From Chitinophagales bacterium (GTDB lineage: Bacteria > Bacteroidota > Bacteroidia > Chitinophagales > Chitinophagaceae), in assembly GCA_020636505.1 (NCBI GenBank), contig JACJXR010000005.1, positions 186,001-250,000 of the forward strand: DNA of 64,000 nucleotides, given 5' to 3'. This document shows positions 35,228 through 44,945 of the stretch, piece by piece. The notes under the pieces were generated by a model. It was not told the origin of the DNA and ran no database searches. It worked only from the letters and a program-made list of their open reading frames with translations. The translations under genes and the position numbers were made by a program. Every line of letters starts with the position of its first letter. The stretch's first letter is position 1.

Positions 35228-36346
35228 TTGAAGAAAATAAAAGTACTGTTCACCTTACCGAATCTAAAAACAGCAGGAAGCGGTCGTGAAATGCTGAACA
35301 TTGTAGAAAAGCTTGATAAGAATGTTTACGAAGCTTGGGTGGGTGTGCAGGAAGTTGGCGGTGACCTTTTCGATGAAGTGATCGCCAAAAAGATACCGAT
35401 AGTGGTACAGCCATTCCTTTCAGGTGAAGGAACAAACTTGTTGAGTAAGATCACCAAAGCCAGAAGCTTCGCAAAAGACTTTAAAGCATTGGGCTTTGAC
35501 ATTTGGCAATCCTTCAACTGGTCGTCAGACTTTTCGGAAGCTTTCGTGGCAAGATGGTCGGGAGCAAAGTTTGTTTATGTAAAGAAAAACATGAACTGGG
35601 AGCGCAAAGCATGGAAGACCAAAACCATGCTTTCCTCAGCAGTGGTGGCAAGGAACAAAACCATGCTTGAAACCTTCTTCAACAATAAAAAGTACCGTAA
35701 AAAGATATTTCATATTCCAGGAGGTGTGGATGTAGAAAAATTTAAACCGGGGTTTGATATGAGTACAAGAAAAGAATACGGCATACCCGATGATGCTTTT
35801 CTTGTGTGTTGTATAGCGCAGATAGTTCGTTCAAAAGACCAAGCCACTTTGATACGCGCAATCGCAAAAGTGGAAAATGCGCATCTGATAATAGCCGGAG
35901 CTGTACGTGACAGAGATTATCAATTGGAGTTGGAACAACTGGTAGACGAACTGAAACTTAAAAGCCGTGTTCAATTCATAGGTGGGACAGACAATGTAAA
36001 CGCCATATTGAATGCAAGCAATGCATCCGTCCTATCAACATCTACATACAAAGGGCATGAAGAAGGTTGCCCTGTATCCGTATTGGAAGCGATGGCAACA
36101 GGTACACCTGTTATCGTGAGTGATGTTGCGGGTAGTCGCGACTTGGTGCAGCATGGACAAACGGGCTTATTGTTCACTCCGGAAAGAGTAGACCCATTGG
36201 CCGATTGCATACGTGAACTGATAGGCAAACCGGGATACGGCAAACAGATGGCTGAAAAAGCAATGGACAAAGTATATGCAGAATACACTCTTGCAAGAGA
36301 GGTGAACAACTTTGAAGTACTGTACAAAAGACTGATGAAACATTAG
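35228..36346 (+). CDS. Family 4 glycosyltransferase
   Basis: The 372-aa GT-B enzyme has an N-terminal LKTAGSGREMLN motif and the sugar-nucleotide signature EEGCPVSVLEAMATGTPVIV near residue 278. The start is TTG at 35228 (MKKIKVLF): an in-frame stop lies at 35207-35209 and the next ATG would remove the first beta strand. Donor and acceptor are unknown. Confidence 0.88.
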   Translation: MKKIKVLFTLPNLKTAGSGREMLNIVEKLDKNVYEAWVGVQEVGGDLFDEVIAKKIPIVVQPFLSGEGTNLLSKITKARSFAKDFKALGFDIWQSFNWSSDFSEAFVARWSGAKFVYVKKNMNWERKAWKTKTMLSSAVVARNKTMLETFFNNKKYRKKIFHIPGGVDVEKFKPGFDMSTRKEYGIPDDAFLVCCIAQIVRSKDQATLIRAIAKVENAHLIIAGAVRDRDYQLELEQLVDELKLKSRVQFIGGTDNVNAILNASNASVLSTSTYKGHEEGCPVSVLEAMATGTPVIVSDVAGSRDLVQHGQTGLLFTPERVDPLADCIRELIGKPGYGKQMAEKAMDKVYAEYTLAREVNNFEVLYKRLMKH

Positions 36347-38070
36347 TGTGTGCCTTTTGCGACATATGGTTGAGCAAAAGCAACACTGCTCCTTCTTATA
36401 AAAGGCGTACCAACAAGGATTGGGAGCAGCAAGGTAATGCGTGGTTGAGCTTACCCGATAACAGTCTACAGTTCATCAGAACAGCAGAAGCCATGTCTTA
36501 CCAACTCGTATTGCTCGGGCAGTTGTACGAAAAGATGAGCAACAACGAAATGCTTGATCGATGCCTCAACTATATCAATAACTCAAAACGCAAATTCGCT
36601 GAGCCTGCAGGGCATTATATCGCGTTTGTCATTGATAAAACCAATGGCGAAACTCATGTGTTCACGAACAGGCTGGGCACATACCATGCATATTGGTCGG
36701 AAGAACTGGGGAACAATGCAATAAGCACATCTTACTTTGCACTCGCCAAGAATAGGAAAGATAAAAAGTTGGATTGGGAAGGCATCACAGGATTTTTGGC
36801 AATGGGGTATTTCCCTGATGACAGCTCTTACCTTCAAGGCATCAAGATATTTGAGCCTGCAAGCTATTATCATTTTGATAGCCGCTTACAACTCAAACAG
36901 AAAACCAGATATTGGGACTGGACCTACGAACCTGTTTATAAGCCTTCTATAGAATACATCAGCAATCTCCACTGGATAATCGAACAATCATTGTCCGTGT
37001 CTGCAGAAAACAGAAGGGTTGTAATACCGATATCAGGTGGACTCGACAGTCGTATGTTGACAGGTGCATTGACTGAGGGTATCCATTACAAATCGCTAAA
37101 AGCATTTTCGTACGGGTACACCGATACTTCTCCCGAACTGAAGATTGCCAAACAAGTAGCTGACTCGAGAGCCATAGAGATACATGCTTACACCATGCCG
37201 AATTATCTGTTTGACAAGTTGGATACCATTACCGAAGCAGTGGAGCTGTTTCAATATGTGGATGGCACACGGCAAGCATCTGCTGAAGAATGGCTTCGAG
37301 AAAATTCCGATGTGGTGGTTGGTGGGCATTGGGGCGATGTATGGATGGACAGTGCACACATAACCAACGAAAATGAGTTGCAAAATGCATTTGGCACAAA
37401 GATTATCAAAAGAGGTAGCGATTGGTTGTTGAAAAACGTATGCGTCACCCAAATCAATAACAGCGAGAGGTTACTACAAGATTATTTCTACCGGTTCACA
37501 AACAAGTACAGTCACATAGACGATGTGGACTTCCGATTTAAAATATACAAGACCGACCAATGGTCGTTCAGGTGGACGGTAGCCAGTTTGCGTATGTACC
37601 AACAAGCAGCTTTTCCGATACTGCCGTTTTATGATAGTAGGCTTGTCGACCTGTTTTGCAATATACCCACCTCTACCGTATGCAATAGAGCATTACAGGT
37701 GGAATATATTAAGCAGTACTACAAAAAGCTGGCGAAAATAAAGTGGCAAGAATACGACGCCGACTTGTATACATACAAATGGATGAACAACCGTAACCTT
37801 GCGTACAGGGCTGCCAAGAAATTGCAAAGAACCGTTTCGTCTGAAAAAACCATCCAACGTAACTGGGAAGTGTTTTTCATGACATTGCACGGTAGACAAC
37901 AGATAGAAACACATTTACTGAACAACCGAACACTCAATGAAATAGTTCCTGTTCAAAAAACAGAAGAGTTGATAAACGACTTCTATCGCAAACCGACCGC
38001 TGCGGGTGGATACACAATTTCCATGCTGTTGACATTTGCTCTGTTCCTTGAGAAAATATTCGAAAGCTAA
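36346..38070 (+). CDS. Asparagine-synthase-like amidotransferase
   Basis: The 574-aa protein has a C-terminal ATP-pyrophosphatase domain with the PP-loop SGGLDSRML near residue 228. Its N-terminal half resembles a class II glutaminase domain (AGHYIAFVIDKTNGE, then NRLGTYHAYWSE, then STSYFALAK). With the GTG start at 36346, which overlaps the previous stop by one base, the protein begins Met-Cys. That would supply the Cys nucleophile of Ntn glutaminases, but the usual RGPD motif is missing. A TTG at 36370 (MSKSNTAP) is an alternative start that would remove the Cys. In this setting it may amidate a uronic acid of the polymer. Confidence 0.8.
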   Translation: MCAFCDIWLSKSNTAPSYKRRTNKDWEQQGNAWLSLPDNSLQFIRTAEAMSYQLVLLGQLYEKMSNNEMLDRCLNYINNSKRKFAEPAGHYIAFVIDKTNGETHVFTNRLGTYHAYWSEELGNNAISTSYFALAKNRKDKKLDWEGITGFLAMGYFPDDSSYLQGIKIFEPASYYHFDSRLQLKQKTRYWDWTYEPVYKPSIEYISNLHWIIEQSLSVSAENRRVVIPISGGLDSRMLTGALTEGIHYKSLKAFSYGYTDTSPELKIAKQVADSRAIEIHAYTMPNYLFDKLDTITEAVELFQYVDGTRQASAEEWLRENSDVVVGGHWGDVWMDSAHITNENELQNAFGTKIIKRGSDWLLKNVCVTQINNSERLLQDYFYRFTNKYSHIDDVDFRFKIYKTDQWSFRWTVASLRMYQQAAFPILPFYDSRLVDLFCNIPTSTVCNRALQVEYIKQYYKKLAKIKWQEYDADLYTYKWMNNRNLAYRAAKKLQRTVSSEKTIQRNWEVFFMTLHGRQQIETHLLNNRTLNEIVPVQKTEELINDFYRKPTAAGGYTISMLLTFALFLEKIFES

Positions 38071-39527
38071 TGCTGTTTAACTCCTACGAGTTTTTACTGC
38101 TGTTCTTACCCATTACCTTCTTTGGTTACTTCCTGCTGAATAAGCATGTAGGATTTAATTGGGGTAGGATATTTCTACTATTGGCTTCGTTTGTGTTCTA
38201 CAGTTATTGGAAGCCGATATTCATTTTTTTACTGCTGTTCACGATTGGATTCAATTTTATTATTGGCAGACAATTGACGCTTACCGTTGCACAAAACAGG
38301 CGGAAGGCTTTACTACTATTAGGCGTCTCAGTAGATGTACTGTTGTTGGGATACTTCAAATACAGAAACTTTTTTATTGAGAATACAAACGAAGTATTCG
38401 GCACAGGGTTTAGTTTACACCAACTTATACTTCCACTTGGTATCAGCTTCATCACATTTCAGACAATAGCCTTTCTAGTGGACTGTTACAAGCATGAAAC
38501 ACGCGAAACCAATCTGCTGAGCTACTCATTGTTCGTTTCCTTTTTTCCACAGTTGATAGCAGGACCGATAGTGCATCATGCTGAAATGCTGCCACAGTTC
38601 AAAAACGAAAACAACAAACGCATCAACTATGAGCATATACTAAGAGGTGGATTAATGTTGATGTTGGGCATCATTAAAAAGGTCATTATTGCTGACACCT
38701 TTGCCATATGGGCGAACAAAGGATTTGCAGCCACATCTTCACTGAACTTTATAGAAGCATGGATGACGTCGTTATCGTACACCTTTCAACTGTATTATGA
38801 CTTTAGTGGCTACTGCGATATGGCCGTCGGTTTAGGACTGTTGTTCAATATTAAGATACCTTTCAACTTCAATTCTCCATACAAGGCCACAAGCATTGCA
38901 GACTTTTGGAGGCGTTGGCATATCACACTCAGTCGTTTTCTCCGTGATTATATATACATACCGCTAGGGGGCAGCAAAGTCAAGTTTGGCAGAGAGCTCT
39001 ACAATTTGATGATCGTGTTTTTGATAGGTGGTCTATGGCATGGTGCAGCATGGACTTTCGTCTTCTGGGGATGCTTACATGGCATGGCAATAGTGTTGGA
39101 GAGAATATTCACTAAAGTAAAAATCCGCTTACCTCGAATATTATCGTGGTTTTTAGTATTCAACTTTGTGAATGCAGCATGGGTGTTTTTCCGAGCAACG
39201 AGCTGGACTGACGCGACAAACGTTCTGAAAAGCATGATAGGCATGAATGGCATCGTATTACCTGAAGGATTGAAATCCATTATCAATAGTACTGTTGTCA
39301 GGTTTGGAGAATGGAATGTTCTGCTGTTGGAAAAACCGTACTATTCAAACAGGATAATATTTTATCTGATAGTATTCTCTGCGCTCGCTTTCTTTTTCAA
39401 GAACTCGCAAGAGTTGCTATTAAAAAGCAAACTGAAAACCATAAACATAGCTTGGATATTTTCAGGATTCTTATTCGCGTTACTCTTGTTGGGCGATAAT
39501 TCCGAGTTTTTATATTTCAACTTTTAA
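38070..39527 (+). CDS. MBOAT O-acyltransferase (AlgI/DltB type)
   Basis: The 485-aa multi-spanning protein has the MBOAT marks WRRWHITLSRFLRDYIYIPL near residue 280 and the catalytic histidine in GGLWHGAAWTF near 322. AlgI-like proteins take an acyl group, usually acetyl, across the inner membrane for O-acylation of an exported polymer. The start overlaps the previous stop by one base (TAATG). The SGNH-like gene that follows is the expected periplasmic partner. Confidence 0.93.
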   Translation: MLFNSYEFLLLFLPITFFGYFLLNKHVGFNWGRIFLLLASFVFYSYWKPIFIFLLLFTIGFNFIIGRQLTLTVAQNRRKALLLLGVSVDVLLLGYFKYRNFFIENTNEVFGTGFSLHQLILPLGISFITFQTIAFLVDCYKHETRETNLLSYSLFVSFFPQLIAGPIVHHAEMLPQFKNENNKRINYEHILRGGLMLMLGIIKKVIIADTFAIWANKGFAATSSLNFIEAWMTSLSYTFQLYYDFSGYCDMAVGLGLLFNIKIPFNFNSPYKATSIADFWRRWHITLSRFLRDYIYIPLGGSKVKFGRELYNLMIVFLIGGLWHGAAWTFVFWGCLHGMAIVLERIFTKVKIRLPRILSWFLVFNFVNAAWVFFRATSWTDATNVLKSMIGMNGIVLPEGLKSIINSTVVRFGEWNVLLLEKPYYSNRIIFYLIVFSALAFFFKNSQELLLKSKLKTINIAWIFSGFLFALLLLGDNSEFLYFNF

Positions 39528-39530
39528 CCG

Positions 39531-40724
39531 TTGAACTACAAACGCGTCGTACAAATATTATCTATTGTCTTTCTGGTGGGGCTGGTCATCAATACCACCT
39601 ACTACAGGTACCATCCCAATCAGATGACGCTTGATCCTACCAGGCTAAGTGTAATAAACGAAGCCACACATGAGATCGCTCTTTTTGATAAGGAAAGTGA
39701 TAAAGGCGTAGAGATAATCAATAAAATGTACGGTCCGTACACAGAATACATTCTGAACCACAACATCTTACTTTCTACACCTACTGTAGCAGAGTTTACA
39801 CTTCCTCAATTTGAACACAATGACATCGCTTACATATTAAGAGAGCACCCAAGCCTCAGATACAATCTGTGGAGGCATGAAAGTCCTGATGTGATACTAT
39901 TGGGTAGTTCAATCTTTTTTTGTGATTTTAATCGAGAAGCGTTTTTCAAACGACATGCACAAGAATACTTACTCGATTTCACCACCGGCAACAACACGCC
40001 GTATGTGGCACGATACTTCATGCAGTATGCAGACTCTCTAAAATTATCTTTCAAACCAGGCACAATAGTATTGTATGGAATGAATCGTGTAGAAATGCTC
40101 GAAGATTACAAGGATAAAGACAGTCACCAATATGTGAAAGATGTCATTGAAGGGAAAGGAATCGACAAGAGCATAGGAAATATTCTCGCGTCTGCACTAA
40201 GGCTGCCTGAACTGAGACATGATGTTACAACAAGCCTGAAAAACAAATACGACGAAACATTTCGTGGTAAGAACATCTACAGAAAGGAGGTTGATGAAAA
40301 GTACTTGGTCGATGAAAATGCTTTTGCCGACTATATGCGAAGTATTGCACCAACAACATCAGTCAAGTCAACATTTGCCAAAGAAAGAATACAGGAGATC
40401 GCATTGCTGAATAACTATCTCGCTGAAAAAGGCTGTAAGCTCGTAGTACTAAATTTGCCGCAGTCTTTATACAACGATATTGCTTTGAATACAGAGGGCA
40501 AATCATATTTTGAGACAGAAATGAAAAAATTGTCAAGTTTATATATCGACTGTGTGGATGCATCCGATTTTAAAAGCTATAACATTTCGCAACTGGACTA
40601 TATATGGCCCGTCAACATATTCGACCCTGAACATTTGAACGTGAAAGGCGCCAAGCGATTTACAGAATCATTGATGAACAATCTACTTGACAGCCTTCTG
40701 TTCCAACAAACAATACTGAATTGA
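39531..40724 (+). CDS. SGNH-like acyltransferase partner of the MBOAT protein
   Basis: The 397-aa protein has an N-terminal membrane anchor (about residues 7-22) and an extracytoplasmic domain with a GDS-like block LLGSSIFFCDFN near 124 (candidate Ser nucleophile) and DPEHLNVKG near 365 (candidate Asp and His). That is the AlgJ/AlgX/DltD-type plan. It should transfer the acyl group supplied by the MBOAT protein to the glycan. The start is TTG at 39531. Confidence 0.75.
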   Translation: MNYKRVVQILSIVFLVGLVINTTYYRYHPNQMTLDPTRLSVINEATHEIALFDKESDKGVEIINKMYGPYTEYILNHNILLSTPTVAEFTLPQFEHNDIAYILREHPSLRYNLWRHESPDVILLGSSIFFCDFNREAFFKRHAQEYLLDFTTGNNTPYVARYFMQYADSLKLSFKPGTIVLYGMNRVEMLEDYKDKDSHQYVKDVIEGKGIDKSIGNILASALRLPELRHDVTTSLKNKYDETFRGKNIYRKEVDEKYLVDENAFADYMRSIAPTTSVKSTFAKERIQEIALLNNYLAEKGCKLVVLNLPQSLYNDIALNTEGKSYFETEMKKLSSLYIDCVDASDFKSYNISQLDYIWPVNIFDPEHLNVKGAKRFTESLMNNLLDSLLFQQTILN

Positions 40725-42484
40725 GTTTAATACTATCCATAAACGCAGGCATCAACAGCTCTATTGGTTTATTCAAAGATGGCAAGGCTGTCATCTGTCT
40801 TGAAGAAGAGCGTTTCAACAGAATAAAAAATTGGTTCGGCTTTCCGGAGAAGGCATTGCAATATCTCATCGAGTACAATTACTTCAAACCTCATGAACTG
40901 ACCGACATTGCCATATGTGACGAAGTACTCAGCGATGCATCACGCGAAAAATTCTACGAGCGGTACAACTATCATTACAACTATGGGAAACTACTGGCTT
41001 ACAATACAGGTCTTGCACGAACAAAACTGGAGATAAAGAACAAGTTGAAATCGACAGGACTATATAAAAACTATAAAGAAGCAAGAACCGACAACAAAGA
41101 AGACACACAATATAATAACGTACTGTACCAGAAACTGAAAGCTCATCGTTTCGATACCACAAGGATTACTCATGTGGAGCATCATCTTTGCCATGCAGCT
41201 TCGGCTTATTATGGCTTGGCTAAATCCCAAGAGCCCTATCTTGTCTTCACACTTGATGGTGGCGGTGACAACTTACGCTCGACAGTAAGCATCGCCAAAG
41301 AAGGGAAAATTTCAAGGCAGTCCTCAGGCAACGAATATTCCATCGGGAACATATACTCCGCAATTACACATCACTTGGGCTTTCGCTCTCATGAGCATGA
41401 GTACAAACTGATGGGTTTGGCTCCCTATGTAAATCCGGATTATGCAGACAAATACAAACAGTTCTTTGAACAATCTCTATTTCTGATAAACGAGGATACC
41501 GAATTTGCCAATCCTGAATTCATCAACCACTCATTGTTCTTCGCAAAAGTGATAAAAAGGTTATCAGGGCATCGCTTCGATAATATAGCCGCAGGGCTTC
41601 AAGCATTCACCGAAGACATAGTTATAAAATGGATAAAAGGCAATATTAAAAAACACGGTATTAATAAGATACTCTGCGCGGGCGGGGTATTCATGAATGT
41701 GAAACTCAATAAGCTGCTGTCTCAACTGCCCGAAGTGGAGTATATGGATGTGTTCCCATCGTGTGGAGACGAGTCTAATATATTCGGAGCTGCATACTAC
41801 GTTCATAATACAAAACACAATACAGCTATCGACTTGTTGGACAGCTATACAATTGGCACTGAACCCGGTGATATTGAAAAGGTCATTGCTCATTACAGTA
41901 ACGATATTGAGGTAACAAAAGAAGCAGACATCAATCAAGCCATAGCCAAAGCATTGGCAGAAAATAAAATAGTCGCCCGTTGTACCGGACGTATGGAGTT
42001 TGGCGCAAGAGCTTTGGGTAATCGTTCTGTATTGGCTAACCCTGCCAACATGCAAAACATCAATAGGATAAACAGAAGTGTCAAGAAGAGAGATTTCTGG
42101 ATGCCGTTTGCACCTGCAATGTTGGAAGAAGAGACGTCAACTTTGATAGACATACCAAACTCACTAAAACCACAAGGTGCTCCTTATATGATGTTCGCCT
42201 TTGACACCAAAGAAGATAAAAGGGATAATATTGTTTGTGGCGCACATCAAGCGGACTTTACCGCCAGAGCGCAAACAGTGAGCAAAGAACAATATCCTGA
42301 ATTTCACGACATCATCGCTAAGTTTAAAAATATAACGGGCATACCCTGCGTTTTAAATACATCCTTTAACCTGCATGGTTATCCTATAGTAGAAAATGCG
42401 ACACAAGCCATAGAGGTTCTTTTGAAATCAGAAATAGACCTTTTGGCGATAGATGATTATCTCATATCAAGAAAGCAGCTTTGA
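40721..42484 (+). CDS. O-carbamoyltransferase (NodU/TobZ/CmcH family)
   Basis: The 587-aa length and motifs fit the family. An N-terminal Kae1-like domain has HVEHHLCHAASAYYG near residue 147 (metal-binding His), TLDGGGDN near 178 and CAGGVFMNVKLN near 320. A C-terminal YrdC-like domain has GRMEFGARALGNRS near 425. These enzymes use carbamoyl phosphate and ATP to carbamoylate a hydroxyl, as in Nod factors and some antibiotics. The TTG start overlaps the preceding stop (TTGA). Confidence 0.93.
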   Translation: MSLILSINAGINSSIGLFKDGKAVICLEEERFNRIKNWFGFPEKALQYLIEYNYFKPHELTDIAICDEVLSDASREKFYERYNYHYNYGKLLAYNTGLARTKLEIKNKLKSTGLYKNYKEARTDNKEDTQYNNVLYQKLKAHRFDTTRITHVEHHLCHAASAYYGLAKSQEPYLVFTLDGGGDNLRSTVSIAKEGKISRQSSGNEYSIGNIYSAITHHLGFRSHEHEYKLMGLAPYVNPDYADKYKQFFEQSLFLINEDTEFANPEFINHSLFFAKVIKRLSGHRFDNIAAGLQAFTEDIVIKWIKGNIKKHGINKILCAGGVFMNVKLNKLLSQLPEVEYMDVFPSCGDESNIFGAAYYVHNTKHNTAIDLLDSYTIGTEPGDIEKVIAHYSNDIEVTKEADINQAIAKALAENKIVARCTGRMEFGARALGNRSVLANPANMQNINRINRSVKKRDFWMPFAPAMLEEETSTLIDIPNSLKPQGAPYMMFAFDTKEDKRDNIVCGAHQADFTARAQTVSKEQYPEFHDIIAKFKNITGIPCVLNTSFNLHGYPIVENATQAIEVLLKSEIDLLAIDDYLISRKQL

Positions 42485-43734
42485 GTATACAGATAGCATC
42501 CGGACAGATTGACATCACACCGAAAAGGCCTGCACCTCTTTTTGGTTTTGCGGAACGTAACGGTGATTTCAGTAAAGTACACGATTCTCTTGAGGTAAAC
42601 CTGACGGTCATTAAGCAGGATGGCACTCTCGTATTTTTGTACTCTGTTGACACTCTTTTTGTACCACATGACATGGTAGATGCTGTCGTTAAGGAGTATG
42701 GCAACGAATTTGGATTTGAGGGAAAAGATGTGTGGATGATGGCTTCGCATACGCACTTTGCACCGGCGTTAGACAAGACTAAACCGGGGTTAGGCATGTT
42801 TAATGAAGATTATTACAACCAAACTCTACAATCTATCCTTGAGCTTACCAAGCAAGTTTTGGAAACGTCATTCAAAACTGTAACCATTGAATATGGTACA
42901 GGCAGGTCAAAGCTAAATGTCAACCGCAGAAAAAAGCTATTACGACCGGGTGGGCAACTTGGTCTTTTTTGGAAAACGCTGATATATCCAGACCATGAAG
43001 GTGCTAAAGACGATACGATACATTTTCTAAAGTTCATAGATGATGATGGCAATCTTGAAGCAGTATTATGGAATTACGCTTGCCACCCGGTAGGTTTTGC
43101 AAACAGAAATGAGGCATCGGCAGAGTTTCCCGGCTTGATACGGGAACGCATAAGAACAAGTACTAACAATGAGACATTGCCTGTATTGTTTACTATCGGG
43201 TTTGCCGGAGACATAAAACCTGATGTAACAGCAGTAACTCATACAAAGTGGCGCGACAGGATTGGATACTTCTTCCAATTAGGTCCTGTTTATACCAAGT
43301 TTCCAAATATGGAGTACTATACTCAATGGGTGGACAAGTTATGGGGAGAATGTTCAGAAGCATTGAACAATACGAAAGCCTCTAATACCCGCAATGTCAC
43401 CAATTCGCAAGTCGCGATTTCTTTAAGCGATGTGATAGGTGCAGATTCAGACAAAAAGATATACTTCAAAAAACTCTCTCTGTCTGATACGCTACAAATT
43501 ATAGGTATTTCCGAAGAAGTGCTGATAGGATACAAACCGATTGTTCAAGAAGCACTAAATAGTTCAAGTATCAACATCGGATGCCTTGCAGGCACACATA
43601 TATATTTACCTACCGATAAAAACATAAAAGAAGGGGGGTATGAAGTTGACTTGTTCAAAGAGCGATTTGGTGTGAATGGTGAATTCAAAACAGGGCTGAA
43701 CGAACTGATCCGAAAGACGATAAAGTCTTTATGA
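42481..43734 (+). CDS. Neutral ceramidase-like hydrolase
   Basis: The 417-aa protein shows N-terminal features of the neutral/alkaline ceramidase family: SGQIDITP, VWMMASHTHFAP near residue 85 (metal-binding His pair) and NYACHPVGF near 198 with AEFPG after it. No signal peptide is visible, whereas true ceramidases are secreted and longer (about 650-750 aa). A sphingolipid substrate is unlikely in this setting. A glycan N- or O-deacylase role is an inference from context. The TTG start overlaps the previous stop in TTGA. Confidence 0.7.
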   Translation: MSIQIASGQIDITPKRPAPLFGFAERNGDFSKVHDSLEVNLTVIKQDGTLVFLYSVDTLFVPHDMVDAVVKEYGNEFGFEGKDVWMMASHTHFAPALDKTKPGLGMFNEDYYNQTLQSILELTKQVLETSFKTVTIEYGTGRSKLNVNRRKKLLRPGGQLGLFWKTLIYPDHEGAKDDTIHFLKFIDDDGNLEAVLWNYACHPVGFANRNEASAEFPGLIRERIRTSTNNETLPVLFTIGFAGDIKPDVTAVTHTKWRDRIGYFFQLGPVYTKFPNMEYYTQWVDKLWGECSEALNNTKASNTRNVTNSQVAISLSDVIGADSDKKIYFKKLSLSDTLQIIGISEEVLIGYKPIVQEALNSSSINIGCLAGTHIYLPTDKNIKEGGYEVDLFKERFGVNGEFKTGLNELIRKTIKSL

Positions 43735-44945
43735 GCAAAAAGCTGAAAATATTACTGGTTGCCAACTCGGTTCCATTACCTGCAACAGATTTCTTGAAAT
43801 ACAAGCTGTTCGGGTTGAGCAAACTGTTCAATTTACATTTCATTTGCTGGGACAGTAAAGCAAACAGAGACGCATTCTACCAAACATCTTCCGACAAACT
43901 CGAAGGGAGGAACATTCATCTCTTTTACGATAAGCTTAATGCACTGACAATTATAAGATTGTCATTGCTGTGCTTACTTAGAGTCTTATTCACACCACAT
44001 ATAGCTGTGCCGTTATTCGCAAAGCTCAGCAAACATTACAACGGCAAGCAGTTATTCAGCAAGTTCATACTCTACTACCCTATTGTAAATCTCAAGCCTG
44101 ACATTATCCACTTTGAATACGGCACATTGGCACATTCGTTTAGCGACATCAAAGATTATCTACAAACCAAAACGACAGTAAGTTTCCGTGGATATGACAT
44201 CAACTATGTAGGCCTCGAAAGCGGCAGTTATTACGATGAGGTATGGTCACATTTCGACGGGTTTCATTTTTTAGGCATCGACCTAAAGAATAGGGCCATC
44301 AAACGTGGGTATATATCAGAGAAATACGAAGCAGTGATATCCCCTGCAATAGATATAGACTTTTTCATTCCTGCCGATGTTGAGAAAAACAATAAGAAGT
44401 TCGTAGTACTGAGTGTTGGCCGCTTTGCTTGGAAGAAAGGTTATGAGTACGGGCTGCAAGCAGTAGCCAAATTGAAAGAAATGGGTATTTCTACTGAATA
44501 TCGAATAGTTGCTGAGGGCGAACATATACAGCCTATACGATTTATTATTTCAGAATTGGGCCTTGAGCATGATGTTGTTTTACTGACCGGTAAAACTCAA
44601 AACGATATAAAAACCGAAATGCAGAAAGCACATGTTTTGTTGCACCCTGCACTATCGGAGGGCTTCAGCAATGCGGTATTGGAAGCACAAGCGATGCAGC
44701 TACCTGTTGTCGCTACCAATGCCGATGGTCTTTCTGAAAATATAGAAGATGGTAAAACAGGGTTTATCGTTTCTGTTTTTGATGTGCAAGCAATGGCCGA
44801 CAAGTTGGAGTGGTGTTACGACAACCAGGACAAGTTGATTGAGATGGGACAAGCAGGTAGAAAACGAGTTACGACTCATTTCAAAATAGAAGATCAAATA
44901 AAAAAGTTCGAGGCTTTCTACAAAGAGGTTCATGCAGGCGGGTAA
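43731..44945 (+). CDS. Family 4 glycosyltransferase
   Basis: The 404-aa GT-B enzyme has the acceptor-domain motif VSFRGYDINYVG, the SVGRFAWKKGYEYGLQAV signature near residue 227 and the SEGFSNAVLEAQAMQLPVVAT motif near 306. It is the closest relative within the window of the product of 34058. The ATG overlaps the preceding stop (ATGA). Confidence 0.88.
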   Translation: MSKKLKILLVANSVPLPATDFLKYKLFGLSKLFNLHFICWDSKANRDAFYQTSSDKLEGRNIHLFYDKLNALTIIRLSLLCLLRVLFTPHIAVPLFAKLSKHYNGKQLFSKFILYYPIVNLKPDIIHFEYGTLAHSFSDIKDYLQTKTTVSFRGYDINYVGLESGSYYDEVWSHFDGFHFLGIDLKNRAIKRGYISEKYEAVISPAIDIDFFIPADVEKNNKKFVVLSVGRFAWKKGYEYGLQAVAKLKEMGISTEYRIVAEGEHIQPIRFIISELGLEHDVVLLTGKTQNDIKTEMQKAHVLLHPALSEGFSNAVLEAQAMQLPVVATNADGLSENIEDGKTGFIVSVFDVQAMADKLEWCYDNQDKLIEMGQAGRKRVTTHFKIEDQIKKFEAFYKEVHAGG

